DNA of 64,000 nt from Paenarthrobacter nicotinovorans (GCF_021919345.1 NZ_CP089293.1:310001-374000), one strand, 5' to 3'. Shown: positions 17,432-26,931, counted from the stretch's first letter. The notes: generated by a model from the sequence alone, not told the origin. Made by a program: numbers and translations.

Positions 17432-17459
17432 ACTGCGCCTTCCTCCTGCAACCTGAGTC

Positions 17460-17488
17460 TTTACAGCAGCCCGAATATTGCTAGACAA
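17460..17488 (-). promoter_or_regulatory. candidate promoter of the idi-crt operon
   Basis: Read on the minus strand, TTGTCT (17483-17488) and TGTAAA (17460-17465) are separated by 17 bases, the ideal spacing for a housekeeping promoter. The -35 lies inside the repeat at 17478-17495, so a bound regulator would block polymerase directly. Confidence 0.45.
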
Positions 17489-17495
17489 GCTAGAA
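17478..17495. promoter_or_regulatory. candidate CrtR operator TTGCTAGACAAGCTAGAA
   Basis: Two CTAG half-sites separated by ACAAG form an inverted repeat with flanking TT/AA. It sits in the divergent gap between idi (start 17431) and the MarR gene (start 17537), overlapping the predicted -35 of the operon. In Corynebacterium glutamicum the MarR regulator CrtR binds at the equivalent place; the same role is inferred here. Confidence 0.6.
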
Positions 17496-17536
17496 GAAAG
17501 GCTACCATGTAGGAAGTTAGGTGTAACATACTCAGC

Positions 17537-18124
17537 ATGTCCAGTCTTGAAGAACTGCCTGAAGAAGCCGGGTTCCCGGTCTCATCCGGCCTCTATCATC
17601 TGGACGCCAACGATCCCCATCAACAGTTGATTGACCGCTCCCGGTTCTCCGAAGCCGACATCGTACAGATCAGCGAACTCATGGCAGCGCTCGGGAGGCT
17701 CCGCGACGCCGAACAGCGCTTGGCGGAGGCCTCACTCCGATATATGAAACTGAACCAATCGGACATGCGGGCGCTGCATTACCTGATCGTCTGTGCCAAC
17801 CATGGCGTCATAGCCACGCCCGGAGCCATAGCTTCCCACCTGAACATCTCGACGGCGTCAACCACCAAATTGCTGGACCGGCTGGAACGTGCCGGCCACG
17901 TCACCCGGCAGGCGCACCCCTCCGACCGTCGGGCCCTCGCGATCGCCATTACCCCGGAAACGCACGAAGCCGCTATGCGTACTGTGGGCAAGCAACAGGC
18001 GAAGCGGTTCCTAGCGGCCGCACGCCTCACTCCCGACGAGCGCGTGGCCGTGATGCGGTTCCTCGATGACATGGCGCGGGAGATCGAAGTGGCGGACGAG
18101 CCGTGGGCTGCGGCTCCACGCTAA
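17537..18124 (+). CDS. crtR: CrtR-like MarR regulator of the carotenoid operon
   Basis: 195 residues with a MarR winged helix: TPGAIASHLNISTASTTKLL is the recognition region and RQAHPSDRRALAIAIT the wing. It is divergent from idi-crtE, exactly the arrangement of crtR in Corynebacterium. There the repressor is released by geranylgeranyl diphosphate. The ATG at 17537 gives the family length, with an ~50-residue N-terminal extension before the dimerisation helices. By position and family it should repress the carotenoid operon through the CTAG repeat; the effector is inferred by analogy. Confidence 0.82.
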   Translation: MSSLEELPEEAGFPVSSGLYHLDANDPHQQLIDRSRFSEADIVQISELMAALGRLRDAEQRLAEASLRYMKLNQSDMRALHYLIVCANHGVIATPGAIASHLNISTASTTKLLDRLERAGHVTRQAHPSDRRALAIAITPETHEAAMRTVGKQQAKRFLAAARLTPDERVAVMRFLDDMAREIEVADEPWAAAPR

Positions 18125-18257
18125 AAGCTTCCTGTGATTCGAGTGATAAGTGTGAGCCAAGTGACACTTTTCTCTGTAAGATTCGAGGCAAGGCCCTCAT
18201 GCGGCGGGCCGGCAGTTGTCTGGCCTGGCCAGCGGGGGATACACAAAGGAATAATTG

Positions 18258-19364
18258 ATGGCTCAAGAAGCGGGCTCTCTATCACCGGGTAACGACGCGG
18301 ACAGCAGCAACCATGACGGCGCAGGGGACACACCGTTCGCGGATGAAGAGACCATGCGGGCACAGGTCCTGGACATCATCGAGTCCATTCTTGAGGACGC
18401 TGAACCGCGCAGTGAAGGGGCCAGGAACAAGCTCCGTGAGCTTCTTGACGCGCGGCCGGACGACCCCGAGGGTGCATTGCTGAAGCACCTGCTCCTCACT
18501 CGGAAAACATCACAGCCGGCGTCCAACGTGCCTGTTCACTTGGAACACGCCAGCCTGCATCTGGAATCGTCCGACGCGTCACGAACCGTGCTGGTCCCTG
18601 TCAGCCACGACGTCCGCGCCGGCATCCAATCGATCCTGGCCGACAAGCTTCTCCTGACGGCGTTCCAGCCGATCCACTCCCTTCCCAAGGGCGACCCGAT
18701 CGGCGTCGAGGCCCTGACAAGGTTCATCGGTGAGGACGGTGCGGGCGCCGACGTGTGGTTCAGTGAAGCTGCTGCTGCCGGTCTGGGAACTGAGCTGGAG
18801 ATTGCAGCGCTGCATTGCGCCCTGATGGCTGCGCACGACGTCCCGGAAAACATGTTTGTCACTCTGAATCTCACCCCGGCCACCTCGCACGATCCCCGGG
18901 TGCGGAACCTTTTGGCCGCTGCCGCCTTGGCCCCCGAGAGGATCATCGTTGAGCTGACGGGCAGCCTGGAATCCATGGCGGCCCAGCCGGCCGGCGAAGG
19001 CCTCGAACAACTGCGGGCCTTGGGGTTGCGGGTGGCGATCAGCGCCTCGGGTGCCGCATTGGTCTCGCTGGACAGAATCGAGCAATTGCGCCCCGACATC
19101 ATCAAATTGGACCGTCACCTGATTGAAGGAATCGCCGGAAACGACGGCCAGAAGCTCCGTGCCAAGGCCATCGTTGAGCTGGCCCGTGAGATCGGGGCAG
19201 ATGTCCACGCGCAAGGCATCGAAACGGCCGAAGAACTGCAGGAAGTCACCGCCTTGAAGGTCACCGCTGCGCAGGGATACCTTTTGGGCCGCCCCTCGGT
19301 GCACCCGCTTGATTGGTCGGCCTGGAGCGTCCGGGCGCAAACGGAACCGCAGCCTGCCAGCTGA
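18258..19364 (+). CDS. EAL-domain protein with degenerate active site
   Basis: 368 residues. Residues 1-~120 are acidic and lack a recognised domain. From ~130 there is an EAL (c-di-GMP phosphodiesterase) fold: FQPIHSLPKGDPIGVEALTRF with EAL at 151-153, NLTP (N204), VELTG (E232), IIKLD (K283) and QGYLLGRP. The DDFG loop is replaced by SASGA (262-266). The usual E of EGVET is Q319 (QGIET). Loss of these metal and loop residues suggests a binding or regulatory role rather than catalysis. AAAGGA precedes the ATG at 18258. No GGDEF domain or membrane segment is present. Confidence 0.82.
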   Translation: MAQEAGSLSPGNDADSSNHDGAGDTPFADEETMRAQVLDIIESILEDAEPRSEGARNKLRELLDARPDDPEGALLKHLLLTRKTSQPASNVPVHLEHASLHLESSDASRTVLVPVSHDVRAGIQSILADKLLLTAFQPIHSLPKGDPIGVEALTRFIGEDGAGADVWFSEAAAAGLGTELEIAALHCALMAAHDVPENMFVTLNLTPATSHDPRVRNLLAAAALAPERIIVELTGSLESMAAQPAGEGLEQLRALGLRVAISASGAALVSLDRIEQLRPDIIKLDRHLIEGIAGNDGQKLRAKAIVELAREIGADVHAQGIETAEELQEVTALKVTAAQGYLLGRPSVHPLDWSAWSVRAQTEPQPAS

Positions 19365-19458
19365 CCGTCGTTGAATCGACGACGCCGGTCCACGCCCGGG
19401 GTGCCAGACGGCAGGCCGCGTGGCCGGTCAGTTGTTCGGCGGCCGGTCAGTCAGTTGT

Positions 19459-20340
19459 TCAGTCCGTCATACGGCGGGGATCGTTCCCGACATAGCTGCC
19501 TGGCGGCATCGCCGCACCGAAAACCGGCCCGGGTTGTGGACGCTTGGGGTGCCGACCGCCGTCGGCGTTCCGCTGCGTCAACCTCCGCACAACCCAAGGA
19601 AAAAGGTGCTCCCGGGCCCACACGATGTCATCCGCGCGGGCCTCGCGCCAACGGCGCTCGGGAAGCGGCCGCGGAGCCAGCGGTTCAAGGGAATGCGGGA
19701 CGTTCAATGACTCCAGGACCATGATGGCGATGATGTGCTGGCCGAGCGGAGAGAAATGGAGCCGGTCCGGATCCCACATCCGGGGATCGGTGAGTTGGCG
19801 CAAAGCCCAGAGATCGGCAATCACGGCATCATGACGGGCGGCCACCACGCGGATGTTCTCGTTGAAAACAGCCACTTTGCCGCGGGTCCTGCCAAGCACC
19901 GGGGTCGCGCCCCAGTCCGGGCCGGTGAAGAGGACGATGGTGGCGCCCGTTGAGGCCAGCGTTTCCACGCCACGATCCAGTTCCAGTGCCAGCTTGTCGG
20001 GGTCGCTCCTATGAAAGAGCAGGTCGTTGCCGCCGGCGTTGAGAGTAATGAGATCGGGTTTGAGGTCCAATGCCGGACCCACTTGCTCCTCCAGGATCTG
20101 ATGGAGGAGCTTCCCGCTGATCGCCAGGTTGGCATAGGCGAAATCGTGGTGGTCCGTACTCAACTCTTCAGCAACACGGTCCGCCCATCCCCGGAGTCCG
20201 CCCGGGCTGCGGGGTTCGGGGTCGCCCAGACCCTCCGTGAACGAGTCCCCCAATGCCACATAACGGCTCCACGGGTGCAGTCCAGCCCGGAAGCTACCGG
20301 AACCGTCCTGCGCCAAACCGCCGGCATCAGGAGCGTCCAT
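19459..20340 (-). CDS. SGNH/GDSL-family hydrolase
   Basis: About 293 residues of the SGNH esterase fold. Block I is YVALGDSFTEGLGD with the nucleophile serine, and block II glycine is in NLAISGKLLHQ. Block III is LNAGGNDLL, and block V is DRLHFSPLGQHIIA with the Asp and His of the triad. Cytosolic, since no signal peptide is visible. Start choice is uncertain: ATG at 20340 or GTG at 20358, neither with a well-spaced ribosome site. The substrate is unknown. Confidence 0.82.
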   Translation of the reverse strand: MDAPDAGGLAQDGSGSFRAGLHPWSRYVALGDSFTEGLGDPEPRSPGGLRGWADRVAEELSTDHHDFAYANLAISGKLLHQILEEQVGPALDLKPDLITLNAGGNDLLFHRSDPDKLALELDRGVETLASTGATIVLFTGPDWGATPVLGRTRGKVAVFNENIRVVAARHDAVIADLWALRQLTDPRMWDPDRLHFSPLGQHIIAIMVLESLNVPHSLEPLAPRPLPERRWREARADDIVWAREHLFPWVVRRLTQRNADGGRHPKRPQPGPVFGAAMPPGSYVGNDPRRMTD

Positions 20341-20453
20341 CCCTCCATAGTGCGCCACATCCTGAAAATGTGTGCTGAAACGGGAATTCTTTTATTCAGC
20401 TGCGGAACCTCGGTCCGCCGTCCATTTCCTGCGCTGTTGGGTACGGTAAGCCT

Positions 20454-21404
20454 ATGGCTGCCTCACGAAAGCGATCGGACTCCAGCTCCACCCTGCTGAC
20501 CGTCGTCATCGCTTTCGCGGCGAACGCCCTGGTTGCAGCGGCCAAATCAGTGGCCGCGGCGCTCACCGGGTCGGCGTCCATGACTGCTGAGGCGGCGCAC
20601 TCCTGGGCCGACACCGGCAACCAGGTGTTCCTGTTCCTGGCCGAACGCCGCTCTCAACGTCCGCGCGATACGGGACATCCCATGGGTTATGGCCGCGAAG
20701 CGTACGTCTGGTCCATGTTTGCCGCTTTCGGGCTGTTCACTGCCGGCGCCGTGGTTTCCATCATGCACGGGATCCAGCAGATCATTGAGCCGGAGCCTGC
20801 GTCTGACTTCCTGATTGCGTACGTGGTTCTGGCAGTGGCCTTTGTCCTGGAAGGGTTTTCCTTCGTCCAGGCCTTCCGCCAGACCCGAAAGGCGGCCAGG
20901 AAGCTGGAACGGCGGACCTTGGAACAGGTTCTTGTCAGCTCGGATCCCACGCTGCGTGCCGTCTTTGCGGAGGATGCCGCAGCCCTGGCTGGGCTGGTGA
21001 TCGCATTCACTGGCGTCTTCCTCCATCAGGTCACGGGTTCGCCCTTGCCCGATGCTGTCGGATCGATTGTCGTCGGTGTCCTCTTGGCGGTTGTTGCCGT
21101 CGTTCTGATCGACCGCAACCGCCGGTTCCTGGTAGGGCAGGGGGTCACGCCGGACATAGAACGGTCCATGGGGCGGCAGCTCCTGGAACACCCGGACATT
21201 GCACGGCTGACGTACCTCCACCTGGAATTCGTGGGCCCCCGCAGGCTCTATCTTGTAGCGGCCGTGGACTTGCAAGGCGACCACCCGGAACACGAGGTTG
21301 CCGTGGTGCTGCGCAGGATCGAGAGGGAGCTGGAGGACCACGAGACTGTGGAGGAAGCAGTGCTGACGCTTGCCACCCCGGACGAATCGTCCCTGCAGTT
21401 GTAG
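20454..21404 (+). CDS. cation diffusion facilitator (CDF) metal exporter
   Basis: 316 residues, about six transmembrane helices then a C-terminal cytosolic metal-sensing domain. The helix-2 metal site lies in MTAEAAHSWADTGNQ, with H and D of the usual HxxxD pattern. The helix-5 region AVFAEDAAALAGLVIAF supplies the second pair. The family exports Zn2+, Fe2+, Co2+ or Mn2+ in exchange for protons; specificity cannot be read here. Monocistronic, with no metal regulator adjacent. Confidence 0.85.
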   Translation: MAASRKRSDSSSTLLTVVIAFAANALVAAAKSVAAALTGSASMTAEAAHSWADTGNQVFLFLAERRSQRPRDTGHPMGYGREAYVWSMFAAFGLFTAGAVVSIMHGIQQIIEPEPASDFLIAYVVLAVAFVLEGFSFVQAFRQTRKAARKLERRTLEQVLVSSDPTLRAVFAEDAAALAGLVIAFTGVFLHQVTGSPLPDAVGSIVVGVLLAVVAVVLIDRNRRFLVGQGVTPDIERSMGRQLLEHPDIARLTYLHLEFVGPRRLYLVAAVDLQGDHPEHEVAVVLRRIERELEDHETVEEAVLTLATPDESSLQL

Positions 21405-21414
21405 GAACGCCGGG

Positions 21415-22251
21415 TTACGACCGCCCGGTCTCCAGCAGTCGCTCCATCTGCTCACCGGCGTCACTGCCTGGTGCCGGGGTGTAAACCACAATGTGCAGGT
21501 CCGGCCGGTCCGACGGCGATACCTGGTGGTGCTCCAGCTGCAGCACTCCCACTGCGGGATGGTGGAAAAGGCGCTCGCGGGACTCAAAGCCAAGGATGTC
21601 GTAGCGGTCCCAGCTTTCCTGGAATTCCGGGCTGGCCTCCTTGAGTCGTTCCACCTGATAGGCGACATCCGGATCACCCAGCCGCTGACCCGTCTCTGCA
21701 CGAAATTCGGCGAGGAACCTCTTGCTGGTGACGTCCCAGTCCGGAAGCAGGTCCCGGACGTAGGGGTCGGTGAAGACGAGCCACAAAAGGTTCCTGTCGG
21801 CGGCGTCGAAAGTTCCAATGTTCGGGTACAGCGCCTCGTAGGCGCGGTTCCACCCGGCCACGCCCCAGTCCGGTGAAAGCGCATACGAGGGATTGGGATC
21901 CAAGGCGTCCAACAGGCGCTGGACATGCGCCGGTGCATCGGCGGCAACCGGACCCTTGGGAATGGTGGAGGCGTATCCGCCCAAGGAGAGCACGTAGCCG
22001 AGCCCGGTATCCGAAAGGTGCAGGGCCCGTGCGATGGACTCAAGGACCTGCCGGGAAGGGCTGATGTCCCGGCCTTGTTCGAGCCAGGTGTACCAGGTGA
22101 CGCTCACCCCGGACAGGAACGCGATCTCCTCCCGGCGCAGTCCGCGCTCGCGGGACCGCCCCACCGGGGGCAGCCCGTAGTCGGAGCGCAGGGCCTGGTT
22201 GCGGCGGGTCCTGAGGTAAAGCCCCAGTTCCTTGCGCCTCTCATCTTTCAC
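21415..22251 (-). CDS. XRE-type regulator with MmyB-like ligand-binding domain
   Basis: 278 residues. The N-terminal helix-turn-helix (residues ~10-85) reads LYLRTRRNQALRSDYGLP, then RRGLRREEIAFLSGVSVTWY-type text and QGRDISPSRQVLESIARAL. The remainder is the MmyB-like domain found in this actinobacterial family, thought to bind a small hydrophobic ligand (NLLWLVFTDPYVRDLLPDWD). It is divergent from ilvD, though such regulators more often control neighbouring oxidoreductases. The target is unknown. Confidence 0.82.
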   Translation of the reverse strand: MKDERRKELGLYLRTRRNQALRSDYGLPPVGRSRERGLRREEIAFLSGVSVTWYTWLEQGRDISPSRQVLESIARALHLSDTGLGYVLSLGGYASTIPKGPVAADAPAHVQRLLDALDPNPSYALSPDWGVAGWNRAYEALYPNIGTFDAADRNLLWLVFTDPYVRDLLPDWDVTSKRFLAEFRAETGQRLGDPDVAYQVERLKEASPEFQESWDRYDILGFESRERLFHHPAVGVLQLEHHQVSPSDRPDLHIVVYTPAPGSDAGEQMERLLETGRS

Positions 22252-22281
22252 ACTGACAACACTATTACTCTGGTACTTTCA

Positions 22282-22291
22282 CTACTAGTAG
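22282..22291. promoter_or_regulatory. palindrome CTACTAGTAG between the regulator and ilvD
   Basis: A perfect 10-bp palindrome in the 86-base divergent gap, about 45 bases upstream of the ilvD start. It could be the operator of the divergent MmyB-type regulator. Short palindromes occur by chance, so the call is tentative. Confidence 0.35.
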
Positions 22292-22337
22292 CAGCACCGT
22301 CTTCCGGGGGTAACAAAACCCCAGCAGGATGGTACTT

Positions 22338-24200
22338 ATGCCTGCACTACGCTCACGAACAGTCACCCACGGCCGCAACATGGCCGGCGCCCGCGCACTG
22401 CTGCGCGCCTCCGGCGTCGCCAACACGGACATCGGCAAGCCGATCATTGCCGTGGCAAACTCCTTCACCGAGTTCGTCCCCGGTCACACCCACCTTGCCC
22501 CCGTGGGCCGGATCGTCTCGGACGCGATCCTCGCCGCCGGCGCAGTACCGCGCGAATTCAACACCATCGCAGTGGACGACGGCATCGCCATGGGCCACTC
22601 CGGGATGCTCTACTCCCTGCCGTCCCGCGACCTGATCGCCGACTCCGTTGAGTACATGGTCAACGCACACTGCGCGGACGCCCTCGTGTGCATCTCCAAC
22701 TGCGACAAGATCACTCCGGGCATGCTCATGGCCGCGCTGCGCCTGAACATCCCGGTGGTCTTCGTCTCCGGCGGTCCCATGGAGGCCGGCCGCGTGACCC
22801 TGACCGACGGTTCCGTGCGTTCCCTGGACCTGGTGAACGCCATCGCCGACGCCGTGGACGAATCCATCTCCGACGAGGACATCAACCTCATCGAAGAGAA
22901 CGCCTGCCCCACCTGCGGTTCGTGCTCGGGCATGTTCACGGCCAACTCCATGAACTGCCTCGCCGAGGTCATCGGCCTGGCCCTGCCGGGCAACGGCTCG
23001 GTCCTCGCGACCCACACCGCCCGCAAGGCGCTGTACGAGAAGGCCGGTGCCACCGTCGTCGAGCTCGTGAAGCGCTATTACGACGGCGACGACGACTCCG
23101 TGTTGCCGCGCTCCATCGCCACCGCTGAGGCCTTTGACAACGCCATGGCGCTGGACATCTCCATGGGCGGCTCCACCAACACCATCCTGCACCTGCTGGC
23201 TGCGGCCCAGGAAGCCGGCGTGGAGTACGGACTGGCCGAAATGGACGCCAAGTCCCGCCAGGTGCCCTGCCTGGCCAAGGTGGCCCCGAACGTCGCCGGA
23301 AACAAGACCTACTACATGGAAGACGTGCACCGCGCCGGTGGCATCCCCGCCCTGCTGGGTGAGCTGAACCGCGGCGGCCTCCTGCACAAGAACGTCCACT
23401 CAGTGCACTCCGCCGACCTCGACGGCTGGCTGGACGACTGGGACATCCGCGGCGGCAAGGCAACGGAAGAGGCGCAGGCACTGTGGCACGCGGCTCCCGG
23501 CGGCGTCCGTTCCTCAACAGCGTTCTCGCAATCGAATGAGTGGACCTCCCTGGACACCGACGCCGAGGGTGGCTGCATCCGTTCCGTGGAGCACGCGTTC
23601 TCCAAGGACGGCGGCCTCGCTGTGCTGCGCGGCAATGTGGCGGTGGACGGTGCCGTGGTGAAGACCGCAGGCGTGGACGAGTCCATCTGGACCTTCGAGG
23701 GCCCTGCCGTTGTGTGCGAGTCGCAGGACGAAGCCGTGGAAATGATCCTGAACAAAACCATCAAGGAAGGCGACGTGGTGGTCATCCGCTACGAAGGCCC
23801 CCGCGGTGGCCCGGGCATGCAGGAAATGCTCTACCCGACGTCGTTCCTTAAGGGCCGTGGTTTGGGCAAGAAGTGCGCCCTCATCACCGACGGTCGCTTC
23901 TCCGGCGGTACCTCCGGGCTGTCGATCGGGCACATTTCCCCGGAAGCTGCCTCCGGCGGCGCCATCGCCTTGGTGGAGAACGGTGACATCATCAGCATCG
24001 ATATCACCCAGCGCTCGCTCCAGTTGCAGGTTTCCGACGAGATCCTCGCCGAACGCCGCGAGAAGCTCGAAGTCAACGGCGGGTATAAGCCCAAGAACCG
24101 CGACCGCCAGGTGTCGCCGGCTCTCCGCGCCTACGCGGCCATGGCACTCTCCGCTGACAAGGGCGCCGTCCGGGACGTCTCGCTGGTGGAAAACCTCTAA
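22338..24200 (+). CDS. ilvD: dihydroxy-acid dehydratase IlvD
   Basis: About 620 residues, matching bacterial IlvD. This is the Fe-S dehydratase that makes 2-keto acids in the third step of branched-chain amino-acid synthesis. Iron-sulfur cysteines lie in [14 protein letters not shown] and [19 protein letters not shown]. The C-terminal block [20 protein letters not shown] is characteristic. The ATG at 22338 gives the classic MPxxRSxTxTHGRN start and has CAGGA eight bases upstream; the ATG at 22329 is less likely. It stands alone, with a strong terminator behind it. Confidence 0.95.
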   Translation: MPALRSRTVTHGRNMAGARALLRASGVANTDIGKPIIAVANSFTEFVPGHTHLAPVGRIVSDAILAAGAVPREFNTIAVDDGIAMGHSGMLYSLPSRDLIADSVEYMVNAHCADALVCISNCDKITPGMLMAALRLNIPVVFVSGGPMEAGRVTLTDGSVRSLDLVNAIADAVDESISDEDINLIEENACPTCGSCSGMFTANSMNCLAEVIGLALPGNGSVLATHTARKALYEKAGATVVELVKRYYDGDDDSVLPRSIATAEAFDNAMALDISMGGSTNTILHLLAAAQEAGVEYGLAEMDAKSRQVPCLAKVAPNVAGNKTYYMEDVHRAGGIPALLGELNRGGLLHKNVHSVHSADLDGWLDDWDIRGGKATEEAQALWHAAPGGVRSSTAFSQSNEWTSLDTDAEGGCIRSVEHAFSKDGGLAVLRGNVAVDGAVVKTAGVDESIWTFEGPAVVCESQDEAVEMILNKTIKEGDVVVIRYEGPRGGPGMQEMLYPTSFLKGRGLGKKCALITDGRFSGGTSGLSIGHISPEAASGGAIALVENGDIISIDITQRSLQLQVSDEILAERREKLEVNGGYKPKNRDRQVSPALRAYAAMALSADKGAVRDVSLVENL

Positions 24201-24227
24201 GGCCTAGCGCCGCGCCTTTTGTGCCCG

Positions 24228-24283
24228 GGCCGCCTGCCGCCGTCGTGCTTTTACAACGCACGACGGCGGCAGGCGGCCTTTTT
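24228..24283 (+). terminator. rho-independent terminator of ilvD
   Basis: A perfect 21-bp inverted repeat (24228-24248 with 24258-24278) around a 9-base loop, followed by five T residues at 24279-24283. It lies 28 bases past the ilvD stop. The stem is unusually long and almost entirely G/C. Confidence 0.9.
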
Positions 24284-24365
24284 CTGCTTAACTGCGGTTG
24301 ATGCGTTATCCACATACACAGATTGGCGTGGTTACTGGGGATTGTGGCCGTGACAGGCTTGCTTT

Positions 24366-26024
24366 ATGGGGATCGGAGGGCAGGTGGCTGAAGGACAGGC
24401 GGAGTCTTCATCGGACTCTGCGGTGGACTGCCTCGAAGACGGTGTTGATGCCCTGGATGGTGTGAGGGCGTCGATCCTTGCTCAAGCTTCGATGTTCGAT
24501 TTCGGCGAGGCGAGCGCTTTCGCAGCCAGGGTCGAGGATATTGCCCGGACCGTGGAGTACCTTCAGCTCGTCGCAGCCCGGGCCGTGGAGCGAACCCGCA
24601 AGGAAGCCGGAACTGCCGCTGTGCTCGATGACGGGTACCGGAACGCTGCAGATTTCCTCCGTGCACGGCTGCGGATCACAGCCAAGGAAGCCCGGCGTCG
24701 CCTGGCCCTTGCGGACGCCGTCCTGCCCGGCGTCGGCATTGCCGGAGAGCCGGTCCCGCCGCAGCGCGAACAGCTGGCCTTCGCTGTGGCCGACGCACTG
24801 GTATCCGGCGGCTCGGCCACCCTGATCAGCACAGCACTGGACAGCGTCCAGCTTCTGACCGATCAGGACACCATCACCAGGATGGAGAAGGACCTCACGT
24901 CCACAGCCATCCAGTCCGACACGGATTTCGTTTCCACGACGGCCCGCCGCTGGATGGATTTCATTGACCAAGACGGTGCCGAACCCACGGAAGAAGTGCT
25001 TCGGCAACTCCAAGGTGCGTTCATTCGAAAGCCACGCTTTGGCCTGAATCATCTCGAAATCTTCGCAACGGCCGAGCAGTTCGAGACCCTCACCACCGTC
25101 ATGAACGCCGCCACGAACCCCCGCCTCGTTGAGGGCGAGGTGCGCAATACTGGCAGTTCTGGCGGCCCGGGAGGGAGAAATGGCCCAAGCCGCACGGCTG
25201 TCCATACCACCCAGCGTGGCGCGGACACCAGGGGTCGGAGTTCAGCCGCTCAGGTCCGCACCCCAGAGGGCAGGGTAGCCGCCACCGTTCGCATGGAGCC
25301 CGCGAACGGGAGGAACCCGATTCCGGAACCGGGTCGCCGCTCCCGCGCCCAGAAACTCCTCGACGGTCTGGTCGGTGGCTGCGCGTTGGCCCTGAGAACC
25401 GGTCAGCTACCAGCCAATGGCGGCTTGAAACCCCAAGTCATGGTCACCATCGACTACCGGGATCTCTTTGACCAGCTCCAGAGCCACGCTGCCAATCAAC
25501 AAACCGGCAACCCTGTGGGCGCCGGTGAAACCGACCCGGGCACAAAAGCGGCAGGCAACGGCACAACAGGCACGGGCGGCCTGCACCCCAGGCTCAGCAG
25601 CGCGGTATCAACCTTCCAAGGACCCATCCACCCGAACGTCATCCGGAAGATCGCCTGCGACGCCGATATCCTCCCGGTCCTGCTCGGCACCGAAGGCCAG
25701 GTCCTCGGAATTGGCCGGACCAGCCGGATCTTCCCGCCCCACATCCGCAAGGCCCTCCAGGCCCGCGACCAAGGATGTGCTTTCCCGGACTGCACCATGC
25801 CGGCGCCTTGGTGCGAAGCCCACCACATCACCTACTGGTCGCAAGGTGGCCCCACCAACACCGACAACGGCGTGCTCTTGTGCTCACACCATCATCACGT
25901 CATCCACAAGGAACAGTGGATGATTGCGAGCAGAAACGGCATCCCGTGGTTCATCCCGCCGGCGCACGTCGATCCCAGCCAAGCCGCCCGACGGAACCAT
26001 CACCACGCACCGCTGCGGACATAG
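24366..26024 (+). CDS. DUF222 / 13E12-family HNH endonuclease-like protein
   Basis: 552 residues typical of the 13E12-repeat family expanded in mycobacteria and arthrobacters. An N-terminal helical DUF222 domain (about 30-270) is followed by an Arg/Gly/Pro-rich linker. A C-terminal HNH nuclease fold is CAFPDCTMPAPWCEAHHITY, continuing to CSHHHHVIHK. The zinc-knuckle cysteines and HNH histidines are all present. The biological role is unknown; many copies per genome suggest mobile or multicopy behaviour. The ATG at 24366 has only a weak ribosome site, and GTG at 24384 is an alternative. Confidence 0.82.
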   Translation: MGIGGQVAEGQAESSSDSAVDCLEDGVDALDGVRASILAQASMFDFGEASAFAARVEDIARTVEYLQLVAARAVERTRKEAGTAAVLDDGYRNAADFLRARLRITAKEARRRLALADAVLPGVGIAGEPVPPQREQLAFAVADALVSGGSATLISTALDSVQLLTDQDTITRMEKDLTSTAIQSDTDFVSTTARRWMDFIDQDGAEPTEEVLRQLQGAFIRKPRFGLNHLEIFATAEQFETLTTVMNAATNPRLVEGEVRNTGSSGGPGGRNGPSRTAVHTTQRGADTRGRSSAAQVRTPEGRVAATVRMEPANGRNPIPEPGRRSRAQKLLDGLVGGCALALRTGQLPANGGLKPQVMVTIDYRDLFDQLQSHAANQQTGNPVGAGETDPGTKAAGNGTTGTGGLHPRLSSAVSTFQGPIHPNVIRKIACDADILPVLLGTEGQVLGIGRTSRIFPPHIRKALQARDQGCAFPDCTMPAPWCEAHHITYWSQGGPTNTDNGVLLCSHHHHVIHKEQWMIASRNGIPWFIPPAHVDPSQAARRNHHHAPLRT

Positions 26025-26068
26025 ACCGCCAGCCTTCACGGCCATGGCGGGCGACTGTCAAAGGCGGC

Positions 26069-26920
26069 CTACCGATAGAGCTCGGCCAGCAATGCAACCA
26101 CAGCCTGGTGATCCTGGGGCGGGTCGTTCTTCAGCCACGCCACGTACACCGGAACCATGGGTGCGTCACGCACCGGCCGGTAGGCGACTCCCCGGCGTCG
26201 ATATTGATGTGCCGTGGAGGCTGCAGTGATACCCCGCGCGGCCCCGCTGCCGATCACGGTCAGCCAATCGTCGATGTCGTGGATAGGGATAACCTCCGGG
26301 GGCTTACCCTGCTCCGGCCATAGGTCCAGTGTTGTGCTGCCTGTGCGCAGGTCCATTGCCACGGGCAATGTGGCGATTTGCGCCAAAGACACTGACCTCC
26401 TTGGGGCCAGCGGATCGTCAGTGGACATGGCGCAGTAGCGCTTTTCCTCGCCGACGCGCACATGCTCGACGGCGGCGGCCTGCGGGAGTCGTCGAAGGAT
26501 TGCGTAATCGGTGGTTCCATCCATCAGGCCGCCGCTGGGGGTGTTGGAACGGGTGAGTTGAAGCCCGGTGTGCGGGAAGCGCAATTTCCAGCGGTGTTGG
26601 AATTCGGTTGTGTGCTCACCCAGAGCCGACCACGCGTAACCCATGCGGATCTGCCCCGTTCCGGCCCGGGCATCACGTTCAAGATCGGCCAGGAGAGCGA
26701 TGATCCTGCGGGCCTTGCCCAGTGCGCGCTCACCGGCGGCTGTCAGCCCCACGCTGCGGGTGGTTCGCTCCACAACGCGTGTCCCCAGTGCTTGCTCAAG
26801 GGCTGCGATGCTTCGTGACACGGCGGCCTGGGACATTCGAAGCTCGATGGCGGCGTCGGTGAACGTGCCTTGCTCCACTACCGCGATAAGACAGCGCAAT
26901 TGGCGCAGTTCCACGTCCAT
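26069..26920 (-). CDS. LysR-family regulator
   Basis: 283 residues. The N-terminal winged helix-turn-helix is ELRQLRCLIAVVEQGTFTDA, then MSQAAVSRSIAALEQALGTR and VGLTAAGERAL. The C-terminal effector domain follows the LysR pattern. It is divergent from the EamA exporter starting at 27006, the standard LysR-target layout, so it probably controls that exporter. The inducer is unknown. The gene is cut off cleanly by a stop at 26069 and overlaps nothing. Confidence 0.87.
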   Translation of the reverse strand: MDVELRQLRCLIAVVEQGTFTDAAIELRMSQAAVSRSIAALEQALGTRVVERTTRSVGLTAAGERALGKARRIIALLADLERDARAGTGQIRMGYAWSALGEHTTEFQHRWKLRFPHTGLQLTRSNTPSGGLMDGTTDYAILRRLPQAAAVEHVRVGEEKRYCAMSTDDPLAPRRSVSLAQIATLPVAMDLRTGSTTLDLWPEQGKPPEVIPIHDIDDWLTVIGSGAARGITAASTAHQYRRRGVAYRPVRDAPMVPVYVAWLKNDPPQDHQAVVALLAELYR

Positions 26921-26931
26921 GTCCTCATCTT

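Noticed and set aside
19422..19460. Repeated GGCCGGTCAGT...TTGTTC units after the EAL gene, considered as a CRISPR-like or tandem repeat
   Set aside because: Only two imperfect copies of ~20 bases with no spacers; part lies within the end of the SGNH hydrolase gene. Too short to name.
22353..23399. A 348-residue open frame opposite ilvD on the minus strand
   Set aside because: It mirrors the codon pattern of ilvD, is rich in His/Gly/Val as expected for an antisense shadow in GC-rich coding DNA, and has no family resemblance.
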